A DNA stretch of 64,000 nt from Kineosporia succinea. Lineage in GTDB: Bacteria > Actinomycetota > Actinomycetes > Actinomycetales > Kineosporiaceae. How positions within the stretch are numbered: the stretch's first letter is position 1; each line of letters opens with the position of its first letter. Of the stretch, positions 52,735 through 61,645 are shown piece by piece. The translations under genes were made by a program, and so were the position numbers. Where the stretch lies: the NCBI RefSeq assembly GCF_030811555.1, contig NZ_JAUSQZ010000001.1, forward strand, positions 2,265,241 to 2,329,240, written 5' to 3'. The notes under the pieces were generated by a model, which made no database searches, was not told the DNA's origin, and saw only the letters and a list, made by a program, of their open reading frames with translations.

Positions 52735-54096
52735 ATGAAGGCCGCCGTGCGCCACCTTTACGGACCACCCGAGGTGGTCACGCTTGCCGAGGTGCCTCCC
52801 CCGGTCTTGGGCCCAGGCCAATTGATGGTCAGGGTTTACGCCACCACGGTCAACCGGACGGACTGCGCCCTGCGCGAGGGCAAGCCCTTCCTGTGGCGGC
52901 TGCTCGTCGGCCCGCGGCGCCCCCGCTTGAAGATCCTGGGCTGCGAGTACGCCGGGGTGGTCGAGGAGGCGGCCCCGGACGTGACCCGGTTCAGCGTCGG
53001 AGACCAGGTGTTCGGCTACCACGACACGGGTTTCGGGGCTCACGCCGAGCTGCTGGCGGTGACGGCGTCGGGACCGATCGCCCTCCTGCCCACCGGCCTG
53101 AGCTTCGAGCAGGCGGTTCCGGCCACCGAGGGATCGCACTACGCCGACACCATGATCCGCGGCGCCCGCATCGAGCCCGGGCACGAGGTTCTCGTCTACG
53201 GCGCCACCGGAGCCATCGGTTCGGCGGCAGTGCAGCTGCTGCATGGGATCGGCGCGCACGTCACCGCCGTGTGTGATGCCGAAAACCTGGACCTGGTACG
53301 GAAACTCGGCGCCGACCAGGTGATGGACCGCACGGCGTTCGACCAAGAGATCCAGCAGCACCGACGAAAAGGCCGCCGCCACACCGAGCTCAGCACTGCC
53401 CCCGAAGCCAGCACTGCACCCGAAGCCAGCGCCGCGCCCGTTGCCCGCACCAAACCCAAGGCCAGCATGGCCCCCGAAGCCAGCGCCCCATCCATCGCCA
53501 GCACCACCCCCAAGGCCAGCACCGCACCCGTTGCCAGCACTGCACCCGAGGCCAGCATGGCCCCCGAAGCCAGCGCCCCATCCGTTGCCAGCACTGCACC
53601 CAAGGCCAGCGCCCCATCCGTTGCCAGCACTGCACCCAAGGCCAGCGCCCCATCCATCGCCAGCACCGCACCCGAAGCCGACGCCACACCCGTTGCCGTA
53701 CAGGGCCAGTCACCGGACGGCTATCACGCCGTACTCGACGCCGTGGGCAAGAGCTCGTTCGGACAGTGCCGCCGCCTGCTGCGACCAGGCGGCGTCTACG
53801 TCTCGGCGGACCTGGGCAAGGGCTCGCAGAACATCGTGCTCCCCCTGGCCGCGCCGTTGACCCGGCTTCTGCTGCAGGGCCGACGAGTGGTGTTCCCCAT
53901 CCCCAGAAGAACCCCGGACATGGCCGAGCACTTTCGCGAACTCATGCAGCACGGCACATTTCGGCCACTGATCGACCGCAGCTATCCCCTGGGCGACATC
54001 GTCGCTGCCCACCGGTACGTGAGCAGCGGCCGCAAGGTCGGCAACGTGGTGATCGTGGTGCGCACCGTGGAGCCGGGCGCCCCGCCCGTGTCGTGA
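52735..54096 (+). CDS. Zinc-type (MDR) quinone oxidoreductase-like protein with an inserted repeat
   Basis: The 453-residue protein is an NAD(P)-dependent MDR oxidoreductase: catalytic domain 'MKAAVRHLYGPPEVVTLAEVPPPVLGPGQLMVRV', 'LGCEYAGVVEEAAPDV', the Rossmann motif 'VLVYGATGAIGSAAVQLLHGIGAHVTAVCDAENLDLVRKLGADQVMD', and the C-terminal half resuming at 'DGYHAVLDAVGK'. Between these, at residues 218-322, about 105 residues of ASTAPEAS-type repeats interrupt the cofactor domain. Relatives have only a short loop there. The catalytic zinc ligands are not obvious, as in quinone oxidoreductases. Confidence 0.85.
   Translation: MKAAVRHLYGPPEVVTLAEVPPPVLGPGQLMVRVYATTVNRTDCALREGKPFLWRLLVGPRRPRLKILGCEYAGVVEEAAPDVTRFSVGDQVFGYHDTGFGAHAELLAVTASGPIALLPTGLSFEQAVPATEGSHYADTMIRGARIEPGHEVLVYGATGAIGSAAVQLLHGIGAHVTAVCDAENLDLVRKLGADQVMDRTAFDQEIQQHRRKGRRHTELSTAPEASTAPEASAAPVARTKPKASMAPEASAPSIASTTPKASTAPVASTAPEASMAPEASAPSVASTAPKASAPSVASTAPKASAPSIASTAPEADATPVAVQGQSPDGYHAVLDAVGKSSFGQCRRLLRPGGVYVSADLGKGSQNIVLPLAAPLTRLLLQGRRVVFPIPRRTPDMAEHFRELMQHGTFRPLIDRSYPLGDIVAAHRYVSSGRKVGNVVIVVRTVEPGAPPVS
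53391..53696. repeat. 18/36-bp in-frame tandem repeat inside the oxidoreductase gene
   Basis: Six-codon units (ASTAPK, ASMAPE, ASAPSV and relatives) repeat about 17 times. A 12-codon higher unit (ASAPSVASTAPK) occurs three times in a row near the end. All lengths are multiples of three, so the reading frame survives. Confidence 0.92.
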
Positions 54097-54127
54097 CGAA
54101 GCGGGGTCGCCCGGAGCTTCGGGAACG

Positions 54128-54559
54128 TCAGGCCGGGTTGGTCGTGACGACCAGCTCGACCGGGATGTTGTTGCGCGTCGCGTTGGAGTAGGGGCAGACC
54201 TGGTGCGCGGTCTCGACGATCGACTCGGCGGTGGCCTGGTCGAGCGCGGGGAAGTTCACCTTCAGGGTGACCTCGAGCGCGAAGCCGCCCTGGCCGTTCG
54301 AGCCGATGCCGACCTCGGCCGTCACCGAGGAACCGGTGGTGTCGGCCTTCTGCTTACCGGCCACCAGGCGCGCGGCGCCGTGGAAGCAGGCCGCGTAACC
54401 GGCCGCGAACAGCTGCTCGGGGTTGGTCTTCTCGCCGCCCGGGCCGCCCATCTCCTTGGGGACGGCCAGGTCGAGGTCGATGACGCCGTCGCTCGACGTG
54501 GTGTGCCCGCCTCGCCCGTCACCCGTAGCGGTAGCAACAGCGGTGTACACAGCAGCCAT
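54128..54559 (-). CDS. ohr: Ohr-type organic hydroperoxide resistance protein
   Basis: ATG 54559 with GGAGG before it gives 143 residues. The two redox cysteines, Cys58 in 'GYAACFHGA' and Cys122 in 'AHQVCPYSNATRN', and the start 'YTAVATATGDGRGGHTTSSDGVIDLDLAVPKEMGG' mark the Ohr branch of the OsmC family. It reduces organic hydroperoxides with lipoyl thiols. It diverges from a TetR gene with matching inverted repeats in the shared promoter, whereas most ohr genes are under OhrR (MarR family). Confidence 0.95.
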   Translation of the reverse strand: MAAVYTAVATATGDGRGGHTTSSDGVIDLDLAVPKEMGGPGGEKTNPEQLFAAGYAACFHGAARLVAGKQKADTTGSSVTAEVGIGSNGQGGFALEVTLKVNFPALDQATAESIVETAHQVCPYSNATRNNIPVELVVTTNPA

Positions 54560-54577
54560 GACAGATGCCTCCAAGTA

Positions 54578-54654
54578 ATCGGACCGATCGTTCTGTCGTT
54601 CTGAACTCTCTCGCGCGGGTCATTGCCCTGTCAAGACGGAACGATCGGTCCGAT
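54578..54654. promoter_or_regulatory. Paired 16-bp inverted repeats in the ohr/tetR promoter
   Basis: ATCGGACCGATCGTTC (54578-54593) and its exact reverse complement (54639-54654) flank a 45-bp segment. Each element holds CGGACCG and CGATCG dyads. One sits 19 bp before the ohr start, the other 17 bp before the regulator start, so a TetR protein bound at both could silence both genes. Confidence 0.8.
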
Positions 54655-54671
54655 GACGCTAGAATGGGCGC

Positions 54672-55271
54672 ATGGCAACGACCGAGCCGGTATCCGTCAG
54701 ACCCTCGAAGGCACGCGAGCGCCTGCTGAGAACCGCCTCGGCGCTCTTCTACACCGAAGGCATCCATGAGGTAGGTGTCGACCGCATCCTCAGCGAGGCT
54801 GAGGTCACACGCTCCACCTTCTACCGGCATTTCCCCGGCAAGGAGGATCTGGTGCTCAACTACATCCACGGGGTCGACCAGTCCGTGCGCGAGCACGTCG
54901 AAGAGACCGGCGAGGGCGAAGGCAGCGAGCACCCGAAGTCGCTGATCGAGGCGCTGATCGACGAGCACGCCGAGCAGATCTGCCGGCCGGGCTTCCGGGG
55001 CTGCGCGTTCATCAACGCCGCCGCCGAGTACCCCGACCACGCCAGTCCCGTGCGCCTGGCCATCGACGAGCACCGGGCCTGGATGCTGGGCGTGGCCACC
55101 GAGGCGTTCCGCCGGGCCGGTCACGATTCGCCCGACCGGGCCGGGCGCCGCTTCATGCTGCTGCGCGACGGCGCGATGATCTCGGGCTATCTGCACGATC
55201 CGGAAGCCGCTCGCAAAACTCTGCGCGAGGGCATAGACGATCTGCTGTTCGACGGCCGGTCGAGTTCCTGA
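54672..55271 (+). CDS. TetR-family regulator divergent from ohr
   Basis: A 199-residue repressor. The HTH region reads 'ARERLLRTASALFYTEGIHEVGVDRILSEAEVTRSTFYRHFPGKEDLV'; the ligand domain carries 'CRPGFRGCAFINAAAEYPD', a motif with a cysteine seen in a TetR subgroup near redox or detox genes. It most likely represses ohr and itself through the paired repeats. Cys-based sensing of peroxides is possible but not shown. Confidence 0.9.
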   Translation: MATTEPVSVRPSKARERLLRTASALFYTEGIHEVGVDRILSEAEVTRSTFYRHFPGKEDLVLNYIHGVDQSVREHVEETGEGEGSEHPKSLIEALIDEHAEQICRPGFRGCAFINAAAEYPDHASPVRLAIDEHRAWMLGVATEAFRRAGHDSPDRAGRRFMLLRDGAMISGYLHDPEAARKTLREGIDDLLFDGRSSS

Positions 55272-55323
55272 TGTCCCTCGGTTTTGCCACAATGCTGGCC
55301 ACGGGTCAGAGGTAGGGAGCAAG

Positions 55324-58300
55324 GTGGGCGAGCGGAACGAGGTGGTCCTCGACCGCACCCGTCGGCTGCTCACGTTCCTGGCGGCCACGGCCCGGGAGCT
55401 GACCGTCCGGCCGGTGCGCGACGTGTTCCGGCACGACGGGCCGGCCCCCCTGACCCCCTCCGACATCCCGGCCCACCCTCAGGTGCACCTCGGCCCCACG
55501 GCCGACGGCGGCGCCTGGCTGCGCGTGGGCAAGGTGGCGCAGGTCGGCGAGCCGCCGGTGCCACCTCCGCACCTGGCGCCCTACCTCGAGTCGCCCACCG
55601 CGGGCGAAACCGCGGGCGAGGTGGAAGCGGCCGCCGCACCGCGCGTCCCCCGTCGACGCTCGGGCGCCCCGCACGAGACACCCGAGATGCTCCGCACCCG
55701 CGCGGTGGGTGAGGCACTCCCGCTCAGCGAGCCGAACAAGACACCCGGAACGCTCCCGACCAGCGCCACCGACGACACGACCGAGTCGCTCCCGACCAGC
55801 GCGGCCGGCAGGGCGCCGGAGGCGCGCTCAACCACCGCGGCCGGCGAGACCCTCCGCAGCAGCGACTCCGACGAGCGTCCCGAGAGGCTCCCGGCCGACG
55901 AGGCGCGCGACTGGCTCGAGCAGACCTGGCAGCCCTGGGCCGAGGCCACGAAGCACACCCGTCAGGCCCGTGACCTCTACGAACGCCTCTTCAGCCTGCA
56001 CCTCGAGGCCGAGCGCACGCAGAGCACGCACGAGCTGGTGTGGGGTCACTCGATCCTGTCCTGGCAGCCCCGCAGCTCCGGGCAGCCCCGCAGCTCCGGG
56101 CAGCCCCACGGCTCCGAGCAGTCCCACGGCTCCGAGCAGTCCCACAGCTCCGAACAGCCCCACAGCTCCGAACAGCCCCACGATCCCGACGCCGCGATCC
56201 GTCACCCTCTCCTGCTCACCGGCGCCCTGATCGAGCTCGACGCCGCCACCGGCGCCCTGCGCGTCACCCCCGACGGCCCGCCCGAACTCCAGCTGGCCCC
56301 GCTCGAGGGCCTCGACCTGCCGGTCCTCGGCGAGCTCAACAAGCTCACCGAACGCGTCGCCGCCGAGCCGTTCGACGCCTGGAACCCCCAGGACCGCCAC
56401 GAACTGCACGAAAGCCTGCTCGCGCCGCTGCATCTCGACGCCCGCACCGACGACGGCCCGAACATCGTCCCGCCGCACGACGTTCCGGTGATCACCGACA
56501 CCTGGGTGCTGTTCCTGCGTCGGCGCCCCACCCGTCACGAGCGCTTCTACCTGCAGCTGGCCGAACGGCTGCGCGACGACTCGGTGCTCCCCCAGTCGCT
56601 GGCCGCGGTGGTGGCCGACGACGACGAACTGCAGGCCGCACTGGGCGCGGCCCCCGACGACAACTCCTGGCTGCCCGTCGGCGAGCGCCTGCTCATGCCT
56701 CTGGCGGCCAATGCCGAGCAGGAGCGCATCGCCCGGCAGCTGTCCCGAGAGCGCGGTGTCACGGTGCAGGGCCCACCCGGCACGGGCAAGAGCCACACCA
56801 TCGCCAACCTGGTGAGTCACCTTCTCGCACACGGCAAACGGGTGCTGGTGACGGCGCAGAACGAGCAGGCGCTCACCGTCCTGCGCGACAAGATCCCCGA
56901 GGAGCTGCGGGATCTGTCGATCGCGGTGCTGGGTTCGTCGAACGAGTCGATGGAGCAGCTGCGGGGCTCGGCGCAGGCGGTGCAGGACATCGCCTCGCAG
57001 ATCGACGTGGACTTCGAGACCGCCCTCGTCGAGAAACTCGACACCGAGCTCGACCAGGTGCGCGCGCAGCTGCGTGACGTCGAGCAGGCCGTTCTCGAGG
57101 CGCTGCGCACCGAAGACGCCCAGTGGCCCCTGCCGTCGGGGCCACAGCGGGCTCCGGAGGTGGCGCGCTGGCTCACGGCGCACGAGCACGACCTCGGCCT
57201 GATCCCCGACGAGCTCGCGGTCGATGCGGTTCCGCCGCTCGATCCGTCGCAGCTGGCGCGGCTTTTCGACCTGAGCGAACGGCTGATGCCGACCGATGCG
57301 CACGCCCTGCGCACGAAGCGGCCGCGCGGTGATCTGCCCACGCCGACCCAGCTCGTCGCCCTGACCGGCAAGCTCGACCAGCTGCGGCAGGACGTGGCCG
57401 ATCTGGAGCACTCGGGTGTCGACGTGGAGGCTCTCGACCGCGTCGAACCGGAGGCACTGGTCGAGTTGCGGTCACTGGTAGACGCGTCGGCGAGCCGGCT
57501 CGCGCGCCTCGAGAACCCCGGGCTCGACCGGATCCGTTCCGAGGTGCGCGCGTCCGGACAGGCCCGGCAGACCTGGGAGAACCGTTCCGGGCAGCTGAAG
57601 CAGCTCACCGACCGGGCCGCCGACCTGCAGCGGGCCCTGTTCGGGCACGAGATCCAGCTGCCGGTGGGCGATGTCCACGAGCAGAAGCGTCTGCTGGCCG
57701 ATCTCGGGCAGAGATTCGCCGCAGGCAAGGGACTTCCGCGCTTCGGTGGGGGCGATCTCAAGCAGCTGCACGCCCAGGCCCTCGTCGACGGCCGGGCACT
57801 GCGCACCCCCGAAGACGTGCAGCTGGCCACGACCCAGCTCGAGCTCACCGAGGCCCGCGGTTCGATCCTGCGCATGCTCGCCCAGCTGGCCCCGCTCGAG
57901 GTCCCGCCCGACGGGCCCGACTTCGTGCACGGGACAACGGTTCTCGCCGAGCAGCTGGCCCAGGCCCTGACCTGGGAGACGGTCGATCAGCCGGCCCTGC
58001 TCGAGCGGCTGCGCCCGGTGATGCCCCACCTGCAGGCCGGTCTGAGTGCCGAGGAGCTGCACCACGGGGGCCGGCTGCTGGCGGCCTCGGGTGCCCGGCA
58101 GGAAGAGCGCACGGTCACGGCCGAACTCGAGTCCCTGGCCGCTGAGCTGCGCGCGGGCGCGGAGGCGACCGACGCGTCCCCCATCTGGAACACCCTGCGC
58201 AACGCACTCGACCATCGCGACTGGGGCACCTGGGGCGTCACTCTCGACGAGGTGGCCCGGCTTTCGGGCCTGGAACCGATCGCCTCGGAGCAGAAGGAAC

Positions 58301-60192
58301 TGGCCGCCCGGCTGGCCACCGTGGCCCCGGGCTGGTCGGCCGCGATCGTGGCCACCAGCGCCGATCCCGACGTGGTGGGGCTGAGCACGAGAACCGCCCA
58401 GATCTGGCACTGGCGCATCACCGCGACCTGGCTCGACGAGCTGCTGCGCGCCGGTGACCTGGCGCATCTGCAGGCCCAGGTGATCACGTTGCAGCAGCGT
58501 GAGCAGGCCCTGGTGCTGCAACGTGCGCGTCGCGGAGCCGGGCTCGGCCTCAAGCGCAACCTGCGTGACCTGAACCGCCGCGCGCTGGCTTCGTGGCTGC
58601 GGGCGCTGGGCAAACGCGGCAAGGGCACCGGCAAGTACGCACCGCACTGGGAGAGCGAGGCGCGCCGGTTCATGCCGAGCGCGATGGGTGCGGTGCCGGT
58701 GTGGATCATGCCCGTGCACCGGGTGATCGAGAACTTCGATCCGCTGGTCACCGAGCCGTTCGACGTGGTGATCGTCGACGAGTCGAGCCAGTGCGACCTG
58801 CTCTCGGTGGGGGTGCTGGCGCTGGGCGCGAAGGCGGTGGTGGTCGGCGACGACCAGCAGACCAGCCCGGCCGCGGTGGGTGTGAACCAGGAACGCATCA
58901 TCGGCCTGCAGAACTCGCACCTGCCCGATGTCGGCGTGAAGAGCCTGCTCACGGTCGACCAGAGCCTGTACGCGCTGTCCGAGCTGATCTTCCCGAGCAC
59001 GATCCTGCTGCGTGAGCACTTCCGTTGCGTGCCGGAGATCATCGAGTTCTCCAACCGCTACTACGACGGCGACATCCTGCCGTTGCGCGAGCCGTCCACC
59101 GCCGCCATCGGTGCGCCGTTGCGCCTGGTGCGCACCGAGACCGGCGCCACGAGCGGCTCGGCGTCGGGCGACAAGATCAACCGGATCGAGGCTGCGGCTC
59201 TGGTGGAGCAGGTCGTGGCCTGCCACCACGACCGGGCCTACGACGGCATGACGTTCGGCGTCGTCACGTTGCAGGGCTCGGCCCAGGCCCCGCTGATCGA
59301 GAACCTGCTGCGTGACCGGCTGGGCCCCGAGGCCTTCGCCGAACGGCGTCTGCGGGTGGGCAGCCCGCCGGCCTTCCAGGGTGACGAGCGCAACGTGGTC
59401 TTCGTGAGCGTGGTCGCCGACGACGCGACCTGGGCCGCCACCAAGAACGCGGACAAGCAGCGCATCAACGTCGCGGCGTCCCGTGCGCAAGACCAGCTGT
59501 GGGTGTTCCACACGGTCGAGCCCGGTCGTCTGCACGCCGACGACCAGCGGCGTGCCTTGCTGGAGTACGTGCGCGACGCGGGTCGTCGCCCGTTCCAGCC
59601 GGAGGGTCTCGAAGCGCGCTGCGAGAGCGATTTCGAGCTCGACCTGCTGCGCGAGTTGTTGCCTGCCGGGTACGAGGTGCAGGTGCAGCACCAGGTCGGG
59701 CGCTACCGCGTCGACCTGGTCGTGGTCGGGCAGCACGGCCGGCTCGCGATCGAGTGCGACGGTGACCGCGCCGATCTCGTCGACGGCTGGGAGGCCGGCA
59801 TCCGGCGTCAGCGTCAGCTCGAGCGGCTGGGCTGGACGTTCTGGCGCATCCGGGCCTCCGAGTTCTACCGCGAGCGCTCCGAGACGGTCGCGACGCTGAT
59901 CGAGCGGCTCGACAAGCTGGGCATCCGGCCGCGTGATCAGTGGCCGGTCACGGTCGATGCGGAGATTGAAGACGCGTCGGGAGACCCGGGCGGCCCGGTG
60001 ACCTCGGGTGGTCCGGCGGACGCGGGTGGTCCGGCGGACGCGGGTGGCCCGGCGGCCTTGAGCGGTCCGGCGGACGCAGGTGGCCCGGTGGACGCAGGTG
60101 GCCCGGTGGATCTGGACGGCCCGGCCGACCAGGGTGCCCCGGTGGATCTGGACCGGGCCGGCGACACCCTCTTCGACCTGCCCGAGCGTTAG
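55324..60192 (+). CDS. Large SF1 helicase with a C-terminal PD-(D/E)xK nuclease
   Basis: GTG 55324 starts a 1622-residue protein. Walker A 'VQGPPGTGKS' is near 482-489 and is followed by 'VLVTAQNEQALTVLRDKIP'. Between about 560 and 1090 lies a long helical insert. Motif II 'VVIVDESSQC' is near 1148 and the later motifs include 'LREHFRCVPEIIEFSN', 'VVTLQGSAQ' and 'RINVAASRAQDQLWVF', as in UPF1/DNA2-like helicases. The end (about 1430-1540) is a nuclease of the REase_MTES_1575 type: 'ESDFELDLLRELLPAGYEVQVQHQVGRYRVDLVVVGQHGRLAIECDGD'. Two low-complexity parts (QPHSSE units at 248-289, GGPADA units near the end) interrupt it. Such proteins are suspected to act in defence or DNA repair. Confidence 0.87.
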   Translation: MGERNEVVLDRTRRLLTFLAATARELTVRPVRDVFRHDGPAPLTPSDIPAHPQVHLGPTADGGAWLRVGKVAQVGEPPVPPPHLAPYLESPTAGETAGEVEAAAAPRVPRRRSGAPHETPEMLRTRAVGEALPLSEPNKTPGTLPTSATDDTTESLPTSAAGRAPEARSTTAAGETLRSSDSDERPERLPADEARDWLEQTWQPWAEATKHTRQARDLYERLFSLHLEAERTQSTHELVWGHSILSWQPRSSGQPRSSGQPHGSEQSHGSEQSHSSEQPHSSEQPHDPDAAIRHPLLLTGALIELDAATGALRVTPDGPPELQLAPLEGLDLPVLGELNKLTERVAAEPFDAWNPQDRHELHESLLAPLHLDARTDDGPNIVPPHDVPVITDTWVLFLRRRPTRHERFYLQLAERLRDDSVLPQSLAAVVADDDELQAALGAAPDDNSWLPVGERLLMPLAANAEQERIARQLSRERGVTVQGPPGTGKSHTIANLVSHLLAHGKRVLVTAQNEQALTVLRDKIPEELRDLSIAVLGSSNESMEQLRGSAQAVQDIASQIDVDFETALVEKLDTELDQVRAQLRDVEQAVLEALRTEDAQWPLPSGPQRAPEVARWLTAHEHDLGLIPDELAVDAVPPLDPSQLARLFDLSERLMPTDAHALRTKRPRGDLPTPTQLVALTGKLDQLRQDVADLEHSGVDVEALDRVEPEALVELRSLVDASASRLARLENPGLDRIRSEVRASGQARQTWENRSGQLKQLTDRAADLQRALFGHEIQLPVGDVHEQKRLLADLGQRFAAGKGLPRFGGGDLKQLHAQALVDGRALRTPEDVQLATTQLELTEARGSILRMLAQLAPLEVPPDGPDFVHGTTVLAEQLAQALTWETVDQPALLERLRPVMPHLQAGLSAEELHHGGRLLAASGARQEERTVTAELESLAAELRAGAEATDASPIWNTLRNALDHRDWGTWGVTLDEVARLSGLEPIASEQKELAARLATVAPGWSAAIVATSADPDVVGLSTRTAQIWHWRITATWLDELLRAGDLAHLQAQVITLQQREQALVLQRARRGAGLGLKRNLRDLNRRALASWLRALGKRGKGTGKYAPHWESEARRFMPSAMGAVPVWIMPVHRVIENFDPLVTEPFDVVIVDESSQCDLLSVGVLALGAKAVVVGDDQQTSPAAVGVNQERIIGLQNSHLPDVGVKSLLTVDQSLYALSELIFPSTILLREHFRCVPEIIEFSNRYYDGDILPLREPSTAAIGAPLRLVRTETGATSGSASGDKINRIEAAALVEQVVACHHDRAYDGMTFGVVTLQGSAQAPLIENLLRDRLGPEAFAERRLRVGSPPAFQGDERNVVFVSVVADDATWAATKNADKQRINVAASRAQDQLWVFHTVEPGRLHADDQRRALLEYVRDAGRRPFQPEGLEARCESDFELDLLRELLPAGYEVQVQHQVGRYRVDLVVVGQHGRLAIECDGDRADLVDGWEAGIRRQRQLERLGWTFWRIRASEFYRERSETVATLIERLDKLGIRPRDQWPVTVDAEIEDASGDPGGPVTSGGPADAGGPADAGGPAALSGPADAGGPVDAGGPVDLDGPADQGAPVDLDRAGDTLFDLPER
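56065..56190. repeat. 18-bp in-frame tandem repeat inside the helicase gene
   Basis: Seven 18-bp units encode QPRSSG, QPRSSG, QPHGSE, QSHGSE, QSHSSE, QPHSSE, QPHDPD in order. A second set of 18-bp units (GGPADA and relatives) lies at about 59980-60140 in the same gene. Confidence 0.92.
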
Positions 60193-61436
60193 GCCTGGTC
60201 GCCCTTGTCCCAGGTCATGCCCGCCCACGGGTTGTAGTCGGCGAGAAGGTCTTCCTGGGGCGGGCGTTCGGCCTCGGGAACGTGCTGCAGGTTGATGCGG
60301 ATCCGGTACCAGAGCGAGCTGCGGCCGCGCATGCCGTCGACCAGCACGTCGGCCGGTTCGAGGTGGGCGGCGACGGACGGGTACTTCTGCTTCCAGACCT
60401 CCAGCCACTCCAGGGCCTCGGGCTTGGTCTTGGTGCGGGCCACCTCGATCAGCGGCATCGTGGACTGACGACGCCCCGTTCCCTTCGGCGGCTTCTCGGC
60501 CGGCCCCAGCTCCTTGGCCCGCGCGAGCAGGGAATCGACCGTGCCGGTGGCATTTTCGATACCTTTCCAGGGATCACCCTGTTCCTCGTACCGAGGGAGC
60601 ACCGTGGCGACGGTGAGCTGCTCCATGCGGCAGTGCTCCACGTCGTCCCAGAGCAGTGGGGTGGAGACCCTCGCGTCGGGCACCGCTCGCACCGACCAGA
60701 CCGAAGCCGTGGTGCGGTCTTTCGCCATCTGGTTGAAGTCGACGAAGACCACCGACCCGCGCTCCTCCTTCCACCACTTCGAGGTCGCCAGGTCGGGCAC
60801 ACGATTCTCGACCTCGCGGGCCACCGTCTCGGCGGCCAGGCGCAGATCCTTGAACGGACGCGTCGGCTCCACCCGGGAGTAGATGTGAAAGCCCCGGGAG
60901 CCGGAGGTTTTGGGCCAGCTGCTCAGTCCGTGGTCGGCCAGCACCTGCTTCACCACGAACGCCACCTCGACGACCTGCGGCCATTCCACGCCGGGCATCG
61001 GGTCGAGGTCGATGCGCAGTTCGTCGGGCCGGTCGAGGTCTTCGGCCAGCACCGGGTGCGGGTTCAGGTCGATGCAGCCGAGGTTGACCACCCAGGCCAG
61101 GCCGGCGGCGTCGCGGATCACGGCCTCCTCGGCGGAACGGCCGCTCGCATACTTCAGCTCGGCCACCTCGACGAACGACGGGCGCTTCGCCGGAGCCCGC
61201 TTCTGGAAGAACGCCTCCTCGTCGATGCCCTTCACGAAGCGCTTGAGCACCATCGGCCGCCCGGCCACGCCGCGCAGAGCGCCGTCGGCCACGGCCAGGT
61301 AGTACTGCACCAGGTCGAGTTTGGTGATTCCCACACCCCCGCCCGGACGTTCGGCGAGCGGGAACACCATCTTGTCGGGATGCGTCACGGTGACCTCGTG
61401 TCCACCGACCTCGAGAACCGTGCCCTTCTCAGCCAT
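60189..61436 (-). CDS. LigD-type polymerase (PolDom) protein, stand-alone
   Basis: The 415-residue protein matches the archaeo-eukaryotic primase-like polymerase domain of LigD. The metal ligands Asp143 and Asp145 lie in 'ELRIDLDPMPGVEWPQV', with 'SGSRGFHIYSRV' and 'VFVDFNQMAKDRT' further on and the front 'VTHPDKMVFP'. It fills gaps at broken ends in non-homologous end joining. The ligase and nuclease domains of full LigD are absent, and no Ku gene is in the window. A C-terminal extension of about 100 residues follows. Its stop overlaps that of the helicase by 4 nt. Confidence 0.9.
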   Translation of the reverse strand: MAEKGTVLEVGGHEVTVTHPDKMVFPLAERPGGGVGITKLDLVQYYLAVADGALRGVAGRPMVLKRFVKGIDEEAFFQKRAPAKRPSFVEVAELKYASGRSAEEAVIRDAAGLAWVVNLGCIDLNPHPVLAEDLDRPDELRIDLDPMPGVEWPQVVEVAFVVKQVLADHGLSSWPKTSGSRGFHIYSRVEPTRPFKDLRLAAETVAREVENRVPDLATSKWWKEERGSVVFVDFNQMAKDRTTASVWSVRAVPDARVSTPLLWDDVEHCRMEQLTVATVLPRYEEQGDPWKGIENATGTVDSLLARAKELGPAEKPPKGTGRRQSTMPLIEVARTKTKPEALEWLEVWKQKYPSVAAHLEPADVLVDGMRGRSSLWYRIRINLQHVPEAERPPQEDLLADYNPWAGMTWDKGDQA

Positions 61437-61645
61437 CCACTCAGGCTAGGGCGAGCACAGCGTCAGACAAGGGGAACGGAGAGCGAATTCCTGCAGCTCA
61501 GACCCGTCCTCTATCTGTGGATATGAGGTGTTACCGAGACGGATTCTCCGAACAGGTCATGATTTTGACGAACCAGGAAGCGATAATCCCTATTCACTCC
61601 GGCGGCGGATGCATCTGACCGGCGAAAGCTCCTACCGTCCGGAAC

